In this document: piece by piece, positions 9,760 through 21,450 of the stretch
Layout: each line of letters begins with the position of its first letter
Position numbering within the stretch: the first letter of the stretch is position 1
Origin: Tetrapyrgos nigripes
Taxonomy: Eukaryota > Basidiomycota > Agaricomycetes > Agaricales > Campanellaceae
Length of the DNA stretch: 64,000 nucleotides
Direction: 5' to 3'
Assembly: GCA_013368315.1 (NCBI GenBank)
Contig: JAACJM010000188.1
Location: 1-64,000 of the forward strand
Made by a program: the position numbers and the translations under genes
Notes under the pieces: model-generated
Database searches by the model: none
Seen by the model: only the letters and a program-made list of their open reading frames with translations
Told to the model about the DNA's origin: nothing

Positions 9760-12700
9760 TAGCTACGAGAGTCCGACATACAGGTAAGGCTTTAATGTAG
9801 ATGAGACAAAGATGAGACAAGGTTATGGTGGAGAGTCGGAAAGATTGGAATCATACCTGTGAGCCCCAGAGCCCCACATATCAAAGTTTCAGCTATTCTC
9901 AGTCTATTCAAGTGGTTACCTCAACACCGCTGCACCTTGATAAAGTTTGATCCAGACTGACCGTCGAGTCAGCTGCCCCAAATACGTTTGCAAGACGACC
10001 TGAAATTTTAGCTTCGGTCAGCCTCTGGGTCACGCTGAACTAGTATATGCCAAAAATGCACACTCCACAGCATGTATCAACAGAGCCCTGTTCCCCTCCA
10101 TCTCAACTTTTACTTGCTACTTACGCTTCTCCAAACGCCTTCACCTTCCATCAAACTGTCATGATCACCTCCCTAAACTCCCTATATATCTAACTAGTCA
10201 GTGATCATTCCCCCTAGTTTCATAGTTCTTACTTGTATTGTTTCCATATTGATCGTCATTCGTTAGGTACTTATACGTTGTATTTAGCTACTTTTTCCGT
10301 AGCAGAATCAACTCCATAGTTTCCCCTTGAGGTGCTAGGCCTTGTTCGAGGTAGGTGTTGCTTTTCAATCCCGTACCTCTTCATGGGTTAAGTCTGACAG
10401 TGATCCATTTTAGGTCATACAAAAAACCCTCGGCAGTATAACTATAAGTAAATTTAGTCTCGTTGAACCAGACTGACGATACACAGATAGTCGTGTGTAT
10501 GTAACGTAAACTAGTTACACTTACATGCACTGTACAAATGATATTACTCCTCTATTCTTCTCTTTCAATCTAATATAAACCCTTGCAGACCGACAACCAC
10601 TTTCTCAAAAGGTTGCGTCAGCTCTGCATTCCTTCTTGGTGTGATCCTCCCGTTTTGGAGAGAAGAGAATCGCGTTTATTCGGTGGGTTAGTGACGGTTA
10701 CGTCACAACCTCTCTTGCTTCTGAACCACCATCATCTCCGCCTACGACCTCGACTCTACCACTCCCTCGCCTCAAGCCACCTCAAGATCCTTCTCAAACT
10801 TCAAAGTAAGTTGTTTTTCGTCGTTTGGCAAAGGCGTTGACCAATTTGACCGCATATACAGGAAACCGCTTTTGATATGCGGGTCCGCTGGTGAACAGTG
10901 GCGCTTTTCTGCGCTTGATATGCTCAGATTCGACTCTTTAAAGTTCTAGGAGCTTTGATTCATACTAGGAACCGGTGAGTAATGTTCTGCTTGCTTTCTC
11001 GCTGCTGCCACCTCGGTGTCTCCCTGCTGCTCGGGTTGGTCATGGAATCGTACCACCTGGGTCCAACAACACGAGCAGCAGAGAGGTAACGGGTTGGAGG
11101 CAGTTATAGTACTCACTAACGACTATTTTGCAGGTCTACTCGGTCGGTAGGGAAGTGTTAGGGCAGAGATTGAGGTAAGGATTAAGATGGACGTTGCGAG
11201 GTGTGAGCGTCAGTGTTAAGTGGTTGTGGAAATGGTTGTGGATGCCGGTTGTAGGTTTATGGTGACGCCCAGGTGTGTAGCATTTGCTATGCTTTCGTTT
11301 TCCTTTTGATTAACCCTTCTTTTTTTTTTTTTACAGCTTTACTCATCTTTTCATCCACCTCCTCCATGTCCCTGCGTCCTACCTCAAGACTGCCGGCACC
11401 TCTCCTTCTCCTTCCACCTCTCGTCCAACTTCTCGCTCGCTTTCAGTGGTAGGCGAGGGGTTACGTTTGGGTATCAGGCATAGACTGTTTGGAATACACG
11501 GTTAGGGTTTAAGAACTCGTTAGGGTCTAGTGACCACTTGGGATTGAAATATGTGGCAACTCTAGGTGCGTAACCACTGTGTGTTTCCTCTTTTTTCTCC
11601 CTCCTGATTCGCACTTACTCTAGGTTTGTTAGTCTTCCCTCCCCCGCTTTCCTATTCGTCACGCCAAGCCCTCGAGCCGCATCCCAACCGCCTCAACGAC
11701 CCTTAATCCTCCCCCTCTCAATTCATCAACTCCCTTTCCGATGCCATCAGTACGTGCAGCACGACTCAAGACGAAATACCATCAACTCCTCTCCTGCTCA
11801 ACGCGGTCAAGGGGATTCAACCCTTTCCCCTTCCTCAACTCTTCAGCATCGTCCGCCCACCGCTTTTGCGACCCCTTAGTGCTTCACAGGGCTTCAAGAG
11901 TTTGAGCATCCGGCAGGTAGTAATCTTTTGATTTGACGGGAACTTAGGCTGGGTTAGTCGTAGTTTAGTATACTCAGTGTACTTAGTTGGAACAGCAATA
12001 ATATTCTTATTTTTGCCAACTTGTATGCGCGCGATCCCTTTGAAAGAAATTTCTTGACTTTATGTTTACAGGTCGTTAACAGACGCAAGTTCGACATTCT
12101 AACGGCCTCATGATGGCTCAGGTGATTCCATCTTACGTTCCAATTATCGGTGTAGAGTTGGGGGACATGCGTTTTATCTACAGTATAGGAATCTTAAGGT
12201 GTCGGACGTGAGTACCTGGTTCTGGTTTCTTTTCATTCCACTTTATACACCTGCCGTTTAATCCTAAATACACTGGAATTTCAGAGCTTAGCCGAGGACT
12301 TCGTACTCAGGTCTAGCCGTGACGGGAAGTGGCAGCTAGCAAGGAGGGTTGGATGGTTTTAAACAAGAGGCTGCTGCGTGAGTGATTTGTCTCTCTTTCT
12401 CTATATATAGGGAGCTTTCAGGAAGCGTGAAGGACATTGTTATAGACGAAGAAGACATAAGTTAATTCGGCCTAAAGGGCCTCGTAATTTCGCGCACATA
12501 CATGTACTCGTTCTCGTTTTTTTACTACTTTTTTGGCGCATATTCTCACCCCCTCATACACAGACCTTCTCATCCCGTCAGATTCTCGTGGTGAAATCGA
12601 CATCAAGATCGCCAGTGGATACCCAGAAATCTGTCAGGTACAGACTATATCACTCTTTCTATCCAAGTCCTCACATACTCACTAAGTCTCGTAGGCGTAG

Positions 12701-13190
12701 CCATCAGATACTTAGTATTATTTCGCGTTGTCGCTCAAATACTCAGGGAAGTCGCCGTTTTAGGACTCCCCGTGATCCCTATTCATTCACTTGAACGAGG
12801 GTACAAGACCATTGGTAGTATTCTAATACATACAAAAATCCGGAAGCGATTTGTTTAAGAAATCCCTGTGCCGAAAGACTAGATTTCGACTCGCTTTAAG
12901 CTGAGTAAACTTAGGCTCTACTCCGTGACTTTTCCAGCTCCATATTCTTCTCTTCCTCTATCTCTTCCTCGCTCGCATTCGCCCTCACTCTGTCCCAAGC
13001 AATGCTGTGTACTTCCGCTGTCCTCTTTGCCCCACAAGAATAGTATCCCACTATGACCATTGTGGTTAGGGTTAAATAGACGTTGGAAAAGGCTCAGGTA
13101 CCCTAGGAGATGAAGATGTGGGGGTGGTGGATGTATGAGTGTTGGAGGAAGGGAGGAGGTTGTGTAACGAAATGTTGATGGAAACGGATG
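9760..13190. other. 3.4 kb with no recognised gene
   Basis: The stretch has intron-like pyrimidine tracts and short open frames (10583-10840, 85 residues; 12588-12794, 68 residues) but no domain or consistent exon chain. Around 12453-12490 a motif GGCCTAAAGGGCCTCGTAATT occurs whose reverse complement appears at about 43730. Parts of the composition, such as alternating C-rich and GTGGG segments, resemble 51370-52100, so old repeat DNA is likely. I cannot exclude an unrecognised host gene with short exons. Confidence 0.4.
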
Positions 13191-13490
13191 AGTGAGGCAT
13201 GCTATAGAATCACTATTTAGAGGAGAATACGAATATGCAAGAAAGAAAACAAACGCACCGGCCGTTCCAATACTATACCCTCTCCAACATTCCCCAAATC
13301 AAAAAATGCGCCATACCGTGCCCGCTCGACGTCCTACGCGTTCGAAAACTTCACCATCGTATTCGGAGGGGCGTATAACCCAAGAATCGAGTCCGGGGTG
13401 ATGGGATTTGGGCAAGAGGGCGAGGAGGAGTGGAATGGAGAAGGGGGATGGGGACAAGGTACCCGTAACTTCAGAACGCCACGTCACACG
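13190..13490 (+). repeat. Copy of the AATAACCC dispersed repeat
   Basis: A diverged unit carries GCGTTCGAAAACTTCACCAT, then CGTATTCGGAGGGGCGTATA and ACCCAAGAATCGAGTCCGGG, followed by a GATGGGATTTGGGCAAGAGG tail. The palindromic TTAATAACC core is degraded here to GCGTATAACCC. Confidence 0.6.
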
Positions 13491-13498
13491 GCTTTGGG

Positions 13499-13858
13499 TT
13501 AGGGAACAGTGTTGGGAGGTAAATGGGAACCATACCGAGCATCCCTTCTCTCCTGATCCAACTTGAATCTCTTCAACAACTCTTCCAAATCGTCAAACTC
13601 TCCATCCAAATACTCAAAGACCAACTGCAATGTGTGGCGAAGAACAACGGCTTCGACGTGAGTGGTAGCAGTAGCCTCAAAGCAGCGTTTGGAAGTCTGA
13701 GCTGCCAGTGACTGGGAAGCAGTGGCCGATATTTCTTCAGCACGATAGAGTGTGTCGAGGAGTCTGGTACGGCAGGGAGTTTGATTGAAGGGAACCTTGG
13801 AAAACGGTGGAGGCAGGACGGTAGAGCCATCGGAATGTCGTAACGAGGCGGAGGACAT
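13499..13858 (-). CDS. Hypothetical 119-residue protein
   Basis: A single minus-strand frame starts at ATG and has a composition unlike the surrounding shadows. A Ser/Pro-rich N-terminus is followed by an alpha-helical, charged C-terminal half with a run such as VFEYLDGEFDDLEELLKRF. No domain, signal peptide or membrane segment is recognised. The sequence upstream on the same strand (13900-14210) has no clear partner exon. It could be a real small gene or the last exon of a larger one; alternative frames of similar length over the same DNA lower confidence. Confidence 0.35.
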   Translation of the reverse strand: MSSASLRHSDGSTVLPPPFSKVPFNQTPCRTRLLDTLYRAEEISATASQSLAAQTSKRCFEATATTHVEAVVLRHTLQLVFEYLDGEFDDLEELLKRFKLDQERRDARYGSHLPPNTVP

Positions 13859-14336
13859 CGTAAAAACATGTGAAAGACGAGTGCTGGGACAAAAGGATCT
13901 CTAGGCATAAACCGAGCTCACTAAATCCAGAATAGTACGGCCAGTTATGGCGTACGAGGACTCCGTAAAAAAGTGTAACGCACCTAGGAGCGCGTATGAC
14001 CAATGGAAAATCCCATACCCTGTGGGAAATGACCCCTTTCCCCGTACCCCGTACAGTCTCCCGCTCCCGTAGTGGCGGGGACGGGAATTGGGCAGGCAAC
14101 AAGAAGTTTGCCAGTGGCCTGGCAACCTACATATACTGTACTCAAGACTACTGAGAGGCAAAGGAAGCTGAAAAAGGAAGCATCAATGGACATGTGCTCG
14201 GCCGTCATTCCATAGACCCAGTCTTATCTTATCTTATCAGTGTTGGCTCCTAGCGGATATGATGCTGGATCGGATGCTGATCTGCTTGGATGAGCCATGA
14301 CCAAGCCTTCATCTGCATTGGCTAAGGTCGGACACA

Positions 14337-14440
14337 GGTATGGGTACACCCTGGTATAGAGCGGGGGTCCATGGCGAGTAGGGGTACTGTCGGGTAGGGG
14401 TACCGTCGGGTAGGGGTACTTGCGGGTAGGGGTACAGTGC
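14337..14440. repeat. GGGTAGGGGTAC short repeats
   Basis: Four near-copies of CGGGTAGGGGTAC appear within about 100 bp, with GGGTAC sub-motifs. Similar GGGTAC/GTACCC-rich sequence recurs near 57950-58060, 58310-58410, 61740 and 62390. No gene is seen from 14210 to 14630. Confidence 0.55.
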
Positions 14441-14634
14441 TAGATTGCCAACGGAACAGATACTGAGACCTGATTCATGATACCATTCAGGTCCGGGAGA
14501 TAGAATTAGATTTGCAAGCAGGAATGGGGGAGGAGGAGGGGGAGTCGTCTATTACCCGGGCTGGGACGAAAAACTGATACGCCAGGGGTCAACAATAAGT
14601 AAGGATATATGTACTATGCTCACACCAAGTTCGG

Positions 14635-15370
14635 ACCAAGTATTAACATTTGCTTGGTCTGGGCACGTCTGAACGCTCACAGCGTTAGTGACGCTTTGGG
14701 CGTTCGGATGTGCACAGACCAGGTATTAACATTTGCTTGGTCCACGCATGTCTGAACGCTCACAGCGTTAGTGACGCTTTGGGCGTTCAGATGTGCACGG
14801 ACCAAGTATTAACCTTTGCTTGGTCCGTGCATGTTTGAACGCTCACAGCGTTAGTGCTGCTTAGGGTGGACCAAGGATTAACGTTTGCTCACGTCTGAAC
14901 GCTCACAGCATTAGTGACGCTTTGGGCGTTCAGATGTGCACAGACCAAGTATTAACATTTGCTTGGTCCGTGCACGTTTGAACGCTCACAGCGTTAGTGA
15001 CGCTTTGGGCGTTCAGATGTGCATGGACCAAGTATTAACATTTCCTTGGTCTGTCCACGTTTGAACGCTCACAGCGTTAGTGACGCTTTGGGTGTTCAGA
15101 TGTGCACGGACCAAGTATTAACATTTGCTTGGTCCGTGCATGTTTGAACGCTCACAGCGTTAGTGACGCTTTGGGCGTTCAGATGTGCAAGGACCAAGTA
15201 TTAACATTTGCTTGGTCCGTGCGCATCTGGACGCTCAAAGCGTCAGTGAACGCTTTGGGCGTTCTGATGTACTGCAGGTTTCCAGTGCACGGACCAAGTA
15301 AGAACGCCCAAAGCGTTTGCTTGGTGTCCAGATGTGCACGGATGGACGCTCAAATCGTTCATCACCCCAG
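14635..15370. repeat. Tandem array of ~83-bp units with inverted cores
   Basis: The unit reads approximately CATTTGCTTGGTCCGTGCAT then GTTTGAACGCTCACAGCGTT then AGTGACGCTTTGGGCGTTCA then GATGTGCACGGACCAAGTAT. TTGGTCC..GGACCAA and TGAACGC..GCGTTCA are inverted within each unit, so each can fold into a long hairpin. At least seven units are visible, with one damaged near 14860. The right end passes into the ~110-bp type of unit seen at 2286-3190. Confidence 0.85.
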
Positions 15371-15714
15371 TGGGTCATGACATGAACGACTTGGGCATAC
15401 AAAAATATGCCAGTAAAATTTGTGACGCCAAGTCGGTCAAAGCACATCATGTATGTTCGTGATGTAACGACTAAGGCGTCGCATCCAGCGTTGTGTTATG
15501 TATATACATACATGATGCAACACTTTAGTTGTCACATCCAGAATGCGTCCAAATATTTTTGTAGTTATCAATAAATGTATTATGATGCTTCAGCGTCAGA
15601 CTCTGCACCTGGAGAATAAATTCTCACGGACCCTCATTCCAACGGCGACGCCCAAGTCATCAGACTCTGTATCTGCAGGAAAAAAATTCTCATGCACCCT
15701 CATTCCAACGGCAA

Positions 15715-17070
15715 CAAGGGGGGTCAAAAAATTTATTTTATTACATGATGCCTAAAAATTTTTTAACGGTGTCTGAGGCTCGACCGACCGAGCGCTCCTC
15801 CCATATATGGAAGGTTGCCGCCTAGGCCTTTGAGTCACTACCGCCGTCGTCTCTTGGTTTTCTCTCCCCTGCATACCTCACATTTCCACCCTCGAGGGAC
15901 CATGGTGTCCAAATTTTGGCACGAAAGATGGTACTTGGGCAATGGAGGTAAGTACAGTATCATAGATGACATGTCTATAAAGCACTCACCCATCTTGTTA
16001 TACAGTCCGCATTTGAACAGCACGCAATTTCTCCACTAGCTCTCTGCTCTTCTGGAATTGTCACGCCACACACACCCGCAAATAGATCAGCTCCTTCAGT
16101 AATTCGGGGTCGTTTAGTACGTCTCGGTCTTTGTGTATCAGTGTCTTGTAATTGATTTCTCGTTTCTTCAGCTGATGACACTCGCTCATTCTCGTCCACA
16201 CGTTCGTCCACTTCACTTAGTCCGTCAGGTGCAGTTATCGGAGTCGGTTGCCAATGGGACAGTAGGGGGCAGCCTTGCTATGCTTTCCCGAAGTCTTGTC
16301 AAGAAGATTGGCTCGCTGGGGACTGTTTTTACAGGAGTCTCTGTTACTGATGCCAGTGGTGGTGATGGTATAGGAACAGATGGGGTGGTGCTCCCTGAGG
16401 CAATTGGGAGAGGAGAAGAGACGATGGAAGGATTTGGTGTTGCCTTTGGTTGTAGGTATCCGAGGATTGTATTCGGTTTTGGTTTAACGGCTGCGTCTTT
16501 CTTCTTTGTACGGTTCTTCTTGCATTTTTGACTTTTAAGATGCACATTAGACAGGAAGCCAATCCCAGCGTTGCTGACATTAACATTTGTATCACACCGG
16601 GGACATTTCGCATGTCGAAATTGATGATGGGAATCTATAGTATAGATTGAGTGATATAATTGACGGAGTTTACACTGAATGAAGACTCACAGTAGTAAGG
16701 TCTGGGAGTTCTTCGTCTGAGTCTATCATGCTTCCAAGTTCCAACGCGCTCGAAAGAGACCTCGCGCGGATGCCAATTGGTCTGTTGAAAATTTCCACCA
16801 ATCAGAACGAAATAATATGTCAGCGCGATGCGTCGGGTCCCGATACATATGACGACAACTCAAGAACTACTGCTATTTCGTAGTGTTGAAAGGCATTTTC
16901 TGAGTTTTATGGGTCTCATGCATCTTTATAACATTCGGAATACTTAGAATACACAGATTTCGTCCTCATAGCCTTTAAAAATTTTGAGTTACCAAAATTT
17001 TTTAGTGGCTTCAACCACTCGACCGACCGACCTCCAGAGTGTGCCGGTCCGCAATCCCGGACCCCCCTTG
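15715..17070 (-). mobile_element. Non-autonomous hAT-type element, copy 1 (1356 bp)
   Basis: The left end CAAGGGGGGTC (15715-15725) is the exact inverse of the right end GACCCCCCTTG (17060-17070). The element is flanked by a perfect 8-bp direct repeat AACGGCAA (15707-15714 and 17071-17078). An 8-bp duplication with CA..TG ends is characteristic of the hAT superfamily. The subterminal region carries CGACCGACCG near both ends and CCGGTCCGCAATCCCGG at the right, shared with the copy at 57713-58706. No hAT transposase core is visible, so it would need a transposase supplied in trans. It carries a degraded gene on the minus strand. Confidence 0.85.
15838..16634 (-). pseudogene. Zinc-finger plus PHD-finger gene carried by hAT copy 1, frameshifted
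   Basis: The first clear exon (from 16634, after a CTATAG acceptor) encodes a finger with CPRC and, 23 residues after its second Cys, HLKSQKC. This suggests a BED-like C2HC DNA-binding finger. A Pro/Ser-rich linker follows, then the motif FLTRLRESIARLPPTVPLA. The frame then stops near 16225, and a +1 shift reopens it as SEVDERVDENERV and continues to a PHD-like finger: VCGV, ACCSNADC, then after a GTGAGT intron YHLSC and GWKCEVC, ending in RRRR and a stop at 15838. One of the eight expected PHD ligands seems missing before VCGV. A candidate first exon near 16730 does not join in phase. I infer a former chromatin-binding or transposase-associated protein, now decayed. Confidence 0.6.
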
Positions 17071-18479
17071 AACGGCAACGCCCAAGTCGTCAGACTGTGC
17101 ACCTGCATAACAAAATTCTCACGGATCCTCATTTCAAAGGCGACGCTCAAGTCATCAGACTCTGCGCCCTCATTCCAACGGCGACACCCAAGTTATCAGA
17201 CTCTGCACCTGCAGAGAAAATTCTCACGGACCCTCATTCCAACGGCGACGCTCAAGTCGTCAGACTGTGCACCTGCATAACAAAATTCTCATGGATCCTC
17301 ATTTCAAAGGCTGCGCATGTCTAGGAGCGATAGCGTCTTCCGATCCATTACCTGACTGTTTGGTTGACCTTACTGTTTCAGCAGACCCATCAATCTCTCA
17401 TTCCCTTCCCTCTTCATGCAGTCTGCCATCTTCCGCCATCTTCGCCAATTGCTCGACTCCGTCAATTTCCAACAAGATCACGGTGTACACTTCACAAGTT
17501 TGTGTTTGACTCAACTTCCTCATCCACGCTTGTGGCCTGAGGTACTCTAGGTTTTGGAAGCCGAGACCATTGCTCTCTAGCACTCAAGCTGTTGTGCGAT
17601 GCCTTAATCCTCATTAAATCTCGTCCATTATGCTCAGATCCAGAATAGAACTCAAGAGCCCCACAAAAAGTGAGGAGACGTTGAAAGAATGGCCAGGTGC
17701 GTATATAGTTTACTCTTTTTCGGCGACTCGCTCTTTGAATCCCGTTTCCTGTTGCTCTTACTTCTGGGATCCTCCCTTCGTCGTTTTCCTTTCTTCTGTA
17801 TTTCAGACCCTTCTATACTAACTGCCATTTATTCTCACTCCATGACCCATCTGTCGGCGCCCATCAGAAGGCCCTCAAGTAAAGACCCAAGAGGCAACGA
17901 GACATAACCATGGTATGTCTAGCTGCGCTACTCTACTATTCATTAGCTGATTTGGGTTTCTCTCCCCCCCTTCCACGTCCTCTCCTACTCGTTGTAAACA
18001 AGTAACTATATCCTCAGCGTTAAATCTATCATGTTCTGTGACCATGCAATCTCAAGTGAGGTCGACTGAATCTCCGCCTCTATTTCTTCTGTTCAAGCAA
18101 AGTCGAAGAACGCGTCAAGCAATCACTCGTGGAATTGTTTAGATGTGACACCTTGGATGTGACCAGACGGAAGACGTTAGAAGACAAGTTTGTGATGAGG
18201 CTAGTATGCTAGTGAAGGATCGGTTGAAACGGTTAACGGCGGCAACTATATGGTAAAATGAGACTCTAGGATTTGGATATGTATATATGATGCTGACAAT
18301 TCTGCAAAGCTTTTCATCAACACTTTGCGTTCACGCTGCTTGAGTCTCGACGCCAATCATTGCTTTACTGACTGCTGACTACTGTGTGTTCATGCATTTC
18401 CCGGAACCTAGTACCGCTTGACGCGAATTTTATCATGTAAGTATATTCACAACTACACCTTGCTTGCTACTATAAGCTC

Positions 18480-18765
18480 CCCTCTCACCATTGCATTCGT
18501 TTCTAGGCTAATGAATAAGTATCACTCTCGTCAAAGGCCTTCCTAAGTCCTTTCCACCCCACTTCACTGATCCTATTTTGTAGGGTTTCTTACATAGCTC
18601 GGCAGCTGCAACACGTACTTCGCCATTGCATTCATTTCTACGCATGAATGAATGTGTCAATCACTCTTGGCAAAGGACCGGAGGTCTATTCCGCCTTCCT
18701 AAGCCTTTCCACCCCACTTTACTGATCCTATTTTGTAGGTTTCCTTACATAGCTCGGCATCTGCA
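18480..18765 (+). repeat. Tandem duplication upstream of the P450
   Basis: About 18487-18608 is repeated at 18624-18763: both copies carry CCATTGCATTC.TTTCTA, then TTTCCACCCCACTT.ACTGAT and CCTATTTTGTAGG, then ACATAGCTCGGCA.CTGCAAC. The copies differ by a short insertion. The position about 180 bp upstream of the P450 start makes a promoter duplication possible, which is inference. Confidence 0.75.
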
Positions 18766-18942
18766 ACGCATACTCTCAAGGCTCGTCCCCCTGTGGAATT
18801 TCAATATCGAAGTGTACCTATCGGTCCTTGCGCTTATGTAGCCTATTCTGAAAACAGTTGTATTCTTCGGGATATCAATCATACCGAGCACGTAAAGACT
18901 CAAGAGTCAGGCAAAACTTCGACATATAAAAGTAAAGGGATT

Positions 18943-21433
18943 ATGGAGAACACCCGACCCAGTATGATTTCTTCTGTGTTGTACCTCCTGCTTCCAGGAG
19001 CTGCAGCCCTCCTCCTCTTCACCTTATCTTCTGGCCTTCGACGGAGGTCACTAAGTTTTCTTCGGGGACCACCATCTCCCTCGTTCATTCTAGGTAAAAT
19101 TTCTCTCTCATCCAATGACCAGGAGATGATCTCAAGCTGTTGACTCGATTTTAGGCCATGAACACGTGCTCATGAACCAAGCCGAATCCTCCATTCTCGA
19201 GAGACAGTGGACAAAAGAATATGGAACCGTCTATAAGGTTGCCGGTGCACTTGGGGCGAGTACTTTTTGTTCTTACCTCTCCATATCGTCTAATTATATA
19301 TCTCCCAGGAAGAAACTCTGATAGTAGCTGACCCTCTTGCCCTTCAACGTATCCTTCACACCGGTGGCTACAACTATCCTAGAACGCCAGACGAAAGGGC
19401 CAGGATCAAGCGAATGTTTGGAAAAGGGATTGTTTGTGCCGAAGGTATTTGTTTCTTCTTCACTGAGTATTACATAGCTGCTAATGTATTCCAAGGCGAG
19501 GTTCACCAACGCCAACGAAGAAATTTGAACCCGGCTTTCTCAGCTACTCAACTTAAGTCATTCTTGGCCCTGTTCCAGAAGCATTCGCAGAGGGTCAGTA
19601 TCCTATGTATCGTTCTACAAATTCTCCTAATTGTCTGTTTCTTTTACAGCTCATTCAAACTTGGAAGGATGATCTATCCTCTGGTGACACAACCAAGATA
19701 TCGATGTCCAAGGTTTATGATCTAGTCGCATGGATACCAAGAGTCACACTCGATATTATTGGTGAAAGTAAGTAACATCACAGTGATTTCACCTATTGCT
19801 CATCGCAAAATTTTTCTCATATACTCAGGCGCTTTCAATTTCAATTTCGGCGCGTTGGAAAAAGAGCACGAGCACAGCGAATTGGGCGAAGCGTTGAAAT
19901 ACATGTTGTGAGTCTTCAACACCTCGAGCCATTGACTCATATTTGGTTTCTGATATATTAGATTCTCAGTGCCGACTCACGACACCCTAGCAAGATGAAC
20001 ATGTTCTGGAAAGCCTGGCGACGAAATCTCCCTGAAAGTCTTACAGATCTCCTGCTCACACAGAATTTTACGGCTGAAGACAGACGATTCTCGCACTTCC
20101 TCAACGCGTCGAAAAAGGCAGCCGTGGAAATGCTCGAAGTTAAGGCCCGAGACCGTAGCGGGGATCCAGAAGGAAAAGACGTGTTGAGTGTCTTAGGTAT
20201 TTGCTTTGCTCATTTTTCCAAGTCACATTCGTGCTGAGGATTTCGACCCTGTGGAGTGCGTGCTAATAACCAAGACGATCCGAGGAAGAGATTGGATGAT
20301 GATGAACTTCTAAGCCAAATGTCGCACGTTGCCTTTTTTTCTTTCACCTACTATTTCATTCGCTTAATATGATTCAAGGACTGTAATCCTGGGGGGACAT
20401 GATACCGCTGCGACTACTATTGTATGGATCTTATACGAGTTGGCACGACACCCAGAAGATCAAGAAAAGATCTATCAAGAGGTGAAGGAGCTACGCACAA
20501 TGAATCCCGAGGGAAACTTCACCTCTAATCAGTACGACTCACTTGTTTGGCTCAATGCAGCTATCAAAGTCAGTGGTCTTCTTTGATATCTGTGGTTTTG
20601 TACTGACGATAAACTACAGGAAGGTCTACGTACTCATCCAATCAGCTCAGCATCTATCAGGATCGCTGACAAGGACGATGTTCTTCCCCTCTCTGAGAGC
20701 GTGATATCAACGTCCGGAGTACCTCTATCAGAGATACCTATAAAAAAGGGTCAAAGAATTGTGATCAGTGTTACTCCATACAATTTGTGAGTTATTTCTG
20801 TTTCTTCTCAAGTGAAGGCTTTCTCAAACTGTCCCCTGTAAACCATGCAGCCTTCCTAGCGTTTGGGGAGCTGATGCCAATCAGTGGAATTTGAGTCGCT
20901 TTGTGGATAAAAACGGCAATGAGAAGAAGGTAGCTTTGGGAATGTATGGCAATCTGTGAGTGTTATGGTGATCCTTCTTTCATTTCCATGCTTACAGTGT
21001 TGTCTGACAGAATGACATTTGGTGAGTCAAAGATCTCTCGTTTGAACCAAAAGTCTCTGACTGTATTCTTCCTTGAAGGCGCCGGTGTCCGTGGTTGTAT
21101 CGGGTACGAGTTCTCAGTCTCTCTCTAACAAAATGATCTTCTAATGACGAAACTTTCTCTGTCCACTGCTAATTATTTGAATCTCAAGATGGCGTTTTGG
21201 GTAAGTCTTGTCTTTACACTTATACCTGAAAGCCTTCAGCTGACCCTGCGTGTGTTAGTGTCATGGAAATGCAAGCCATTGTAACCAGCTTACTGGAAAC
21301 ATTTGAGTTCTCTCTTCCTGAAGGAGGACTCAATGTATCCAGCGCACCTGGAGGTGTAGCAGGACCTCTCGTTCGTGGCGAGCTTCATAAAGGTGTTCAA
21401 ATGCCATTGTGTGTGAAGATTAGGGGCGACTAG
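18943..21433 (+). CDS. Cytochrome P450 monooxygenase, membrane-anchored, 15 exons
   Basis: The spliced model is 553 residues: exons 18943-19093, 19155-19255, 19309-19444, 19496-19593, 19650-19767, 19829-19907, 19970-20196, 20257-20323, 20379-20568, 20620-20786, 20851-20955, 21012-21022, 21079-21103, 21189-21200 and 21259-21433, summing exactly in frame. An N-terminal hydrophobic anchor (VLYLLLPGAAALLLFTLSS) and the proline-rich hinge GPPSPSFILG suggest an endoplasmic-reticulum enzyme needing a P450 reductase. The I-helix has GGHDTAATT (D334, T335), the K-helix EGLR (E390, R393), and the haem loop FGAGVRGCIG with ligand Cys490. Two introns use GC donors (19256 and 20324) and two exons are only 11 and 12 nt. 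All diagnostic motifs are intact. The substrate and CYP family cannot be read from the sequence. The alternative start ATG at 18964 would keep the anchor. Confidence 0.93.
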
Positions 21434-21450
21434 TAGCAGTCAGATTAGTC

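Larger units (their letters stand above)
15595..17325. repeat. 65-bp minisatellite interrupted by a hAT element
   Basis: Units such as TTCTCACGGACCCTCATTCC then AACGGCGACGCCCAAGTCGT then CAGACTCTGCACCTGCA are present at 15595-15714 and again at 17071-17325, about five in total. The intervening 15715-17070 is the mobile element listed separately. The array has weak open frames but no coding signature. From 17330 to 18480 I recognise no gene or repeat. Confidence 0.75.

Noticed and set aside
14635..15370. CRISPR-like regularly spaced repeats
   Set aside because: The 83-bp units are contiguous with no unique spacers, and the genome is clearly eukaryotic with spliced genes and no cas genes.
18943..21433. 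Disrupted P450 because two introns do not fit GT-AG
   Set aside because: GC donors at 19256 and 20324, and the acceptor TTCTCAG before 19970, give an unbroken 553-residue protein with every catalytic motif present.
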